From an uncultured Lachnoclostridium sp. (GTDB taxonomy: Bacteria; Bacillota; Clostridia; Lachnospirales; Lachnospiraceae), in NCBI GenBank assembly GCA_946499505.1, contig CAMMSL010000019.1:1-43740 (forward strand): 43,740 bases of DNA, given 5' to 3'. Under the pieces are notes generated by a model that did not search any database, had not been told where the DNA came from, and saw nothing but the letters and a program-made list of their open reading frames with translations. The stretch's first letter is position 1. Each line of letters opens with the position of its first letter. The translations under genes and the position numbers were made by a program. Of the stretch, positions 41,907-43,740 are shown one piece after another.

Positions 41907-43649
41907 ATGGAAAATGTAAATTTGAAAATAAACGGCCTGAATGTAACTGCACCCGCAGGTTCTACGATCCTCGAGGCGGCGCAGGCGGCGGGAATCCGTA
42001 TCCCTACGCTGTGCTATTTAAAAGAGATCAATGAGATCGGCGCCTGCCGCATGTGCGTGGTGGAAGTAAAAGGAGCGAGAAATCTGGTGGCAGCGTGTGT
42101 CTATCCGGTTTCCGAAGGCATGGAAGTGCTGACGAATACGAAGAAGCTGCTGGATTCCAGAAGGAGAACGCTGGAGCTGCTCCTGTCCAACCATGATAAG
42201 AAATGCCTCTCCTGTGTGCGAAGCGGACACTGTGAGCTTCAGGAACTATGTCAGGAACTGGGTGTGACGGATGAGGATTATTTTGCAGGCGAATCGCCCC
42301 ACTATGAACTGGATGAGAGTGCGGTACATATGGTGAGGGACAACATCAAGTGTATCCTCTGCCGGAGATGCTCCGCTGTGTGTGAAAAAGTACAGAGCGT
42401 GGGCGTCATAGGACCGAATAACAGAGGTTTTGCCACATTTATCGGTTCTCCGTTCAATATGGGACTTGGGGATACGAGCTGTGTATCCTGTGGGCAGTGC
42501 ATTGCCGCCTGTCCTACCGGAGCACTCTACGAGAAGAGCAATATTGATGATGTGCTTGAAGCAATCGCCGATGAGACAAAGCATGTGGTCGTTCAGCCCG
42601 CTCCGTCCGTGCGCGCGGCGCTGGGTGAAGAATTCGGTTATCCCATGGGAACAGATGTGGAAGGTAAGATGGCGGCGGCTCTTCGGAGGATCGGATTTGA
42701 TAAAGTGTTCGATACGGATTTCAGCGCTGACCTTACGATCATGGAGGAGGCGCATGAATTTATTGAACGGGTGCAGAACGGAGGCGTCCTGCCGATGATG
42801 ACCTCCTGTTCGCCGGGATGGATCAAATACTGCGAGCACTATTATCCGGATCAGCTGGCGCATCTGTCCAGCTGCAAATCACCCCAGCAGATGTTCGGAG
42901 CCATTACTAAGACATATTACGCAGAAAAGATGGGGATTGCTCCCGAAGATATTGTGTGCGTCAGTGTTATGCCGTGTACGGCGAAAAAATTCGAACTTCA
43001 GAGGGACGATCAGTATGCGGCGGGAGTGCCGGATGTGGACATCTCCATCACAACAAGAGAACTGGCGCGGCTCATCCGCAAAGTGGGCATTGATTTTCGC
43101 AGTCTGCCGGATGAAGGGTTCGATGACCCTCTTGGCGAGTCCTCGGGTGCGGGCGTTATCTTCGGAGCGACCGGCGGCGTGATGGAAGCAGCCCTGCGCA
43201 CAGCTGTGGAGACACTGACCGGAGAGCCGTTAGAGAAAGTTGATTTCATAGAAGTGCGCGGCACAGACGGCATCAAAGAGGCGACCTACAACGTAGCAGG
43301 GAAAGACGTGAAAGTCGCGGTTGCATCCGGACTTTCCAATGCAAAGATCATTATGGATAAAGTGCGTTCTGGTGAGGCCGACTATCATTTTATCGAGATC
43401 ATGTGTTGCCCGGGCGGCTGCGTAAACGGAGGAGGCCAGCCTCAGGTACATGCAAATGTGCGGAACTTCACAGATGTAAAGGCAGCCCGCGCGAAAGCCC
43501 TCTATGATAACGATGCGGCAAAAACGATCAGAAAGTCTCATGAAAATCCGTCTATTAAGAAACTGTATAGAGAATATCTGGGCGCGCCGGGAAGCGAGAA
43601 GGCGCATCATATACTGCATACAACCTATGTAAAGCGAAGCATAAATTAA
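41907..43649 (+). CDS. hndD: Catalytic [FeFe]-hydrogenase subunit HndD/HydA (bifurcating type)
   Basis: This 580-residue catalytic subunit has a 2Fe-2S N-terminal domain (CYLKEINEIGACRMCVVEV), a His-Cys 4Fe-4S site (HDKKCLSCVRSGHC), two 4Fe-4S sites (CILCRRCSAVCEK; CVSCGQCIAACP), and the H-cluster domain with TSCSPGW (C301, S302), MPCTAKKFE (C357) and EIMCCPGGC (C501, C505). Serine at 302 replaces the second cysteine of TSCCP; I recall TSCSP in HndD and other bifurcating enzymes, but this should be compared. ATG at 41907 with GGGAGGG is chosen over GTG at 41901. It produces or consumes H2 with ferredoxin and NAD(P)H. Last gene of the run; no terminator is seen in the 91 bases left. Confidence 0.95.
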   Translation: MENVNLKINGLNVTAPAGSTILEAAQAAGIRIPTLCYLKEINEIGACRMCVVEVKGARNLVAACVYPVSEGMEVLTNTKKLLDSRRRTLELLLSNHDKKCLSCVRSGHCELQELCQELGVTDEDYFAGESPHYELDESAVHMVRDNIKCILCRRCSAVCEKVQSVGVIGPNNRGFATFIGSPFNMGLGDTSCVSCGQCIAACPTGALYEKSNIDDVLEAIADETKHVVVQPAPSVRAALGEEFGYPMGTDVEGKMAAALRRIGFDKVFDTDFSADLTIMEEAHEFIERVQNGGVLPMMTSCSPGWIKYCEHYYPDQLAHLSSCKSPQQMFGAITKTYYAEKMGIAPEDIVCVSVMPCTAKKFELQRDDQYAAGVPDVDISITTRELARLIRKVGIDFRSLPDEGFDDPLGESSGAGVIFGATGGVMEAALRTAVETLTGEPLEKVDFIEVRGTDGIKEATYNVAGKDVKVAVASGLSNAKIIMDKVRSGEADYHFIEIMCCPGGCVNGGGQPQVHANVRNFTDVKAARAKALYDNDAAKTIRKSHENPSIKKLYREYLGAPGSEKAHHILHTTYVKRSIN

Positions 43650-43740
43650 ATTTAGATTTTTCGGACTGACAAAGTATCCGCCGGAAGGCAGGTATTGCTA
43701 ACGCACACATTTTCATTCGGTCGCAGCGTAACGGTACATA

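Overview
The window looks like a chromosomal segment of an anaerobic, gut-type Clostridia, most likely Lachnospiraceae. This rests on strong AGGAGG-type ribosome binding sites, a bifurcating-type [FeFe]-hydrogenase operon, a domain-permuted GH3 enzyme, split ThrE genes, and many short operons for sugars and peptides. No rRNA, tRNA, CRISPR array or complete mobile element was seen.

Layout. (1) 1-6.3 kb: a sucrose/fructoside locus. A LacI-type regulator and a GH32 fructosidase face a divergent sugar ABC importer operon. The importer is damaged twice: the binding protein carries a one-base deletion, and the ATPase is cut off at the window edge by hairpin DNA that may be an IS200/IS605-like end. 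(2) 6.4-12.0 kb: a six-gene operon with an NRAMP-fold transporter lacking the usual metal motifs, then PxpB, PxpC, a biotin carboxyl carrier, a biotin carboxylase and PxpA. The gene set resembles a split urea carboxylase attached to 5-oxoprolinase. (3) 12.1-15.3 kb: a YczE-like membrane protein, an unusual HTH-GHKL-STAS-like regulator, the remains of a beta-helix glycosidase gene, and a YbaK-type deacylase. (4) 15.3-20.7 kb: a peptide ABC importer with both ATPases fused in one chain and a triplicated 20-bp repeat before the binding-protein gene. (5) 20.8-24.3 kb: split ThrE, a double CobU-like protein, CbiC and SirC. (6) 24.4-28.8 kb: a PutP-type symporter, a 59-residue membrane protein, and a KdpD/KdpE-like two-component pair without kdpFABC. 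(7) 28.9-35.0 kb: GH42, a GH2 tail left by a deletion, a permuted GH3 and an AraC regulator. (8) 35.0-43.6 kb: the hydrogenase region.

The hydrogenase region is the strongest candidate for a poorly described system. On the + strand, hndA, a GHKL ATPase, hndB, hndC and hndD encode an NAD(P)-linked, probably electron-bifurcating hydrogenase. Divergently, DRTGG-like, GHKL ATPase, [FeFe]-hydrogenase-like, DRTGG and PHP genes form a tight run. The hydrogenase-like protein keeps the four H-cluster ligand cysteines but has lost the proton-relay residues, as expected of a sensor. Together these suggest a redox- or H2-sensing phospho-signalling cassette controlling the catalytic enzyme. That role is inference; the gene order and residues are seen directly. 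The second candidate is the Pxp/biotin operon.

Overall the genes describe a fermentative cell that takes up sugars, peptides, proline and possibly 5-oxoproline, and disposes of electrons as H2.
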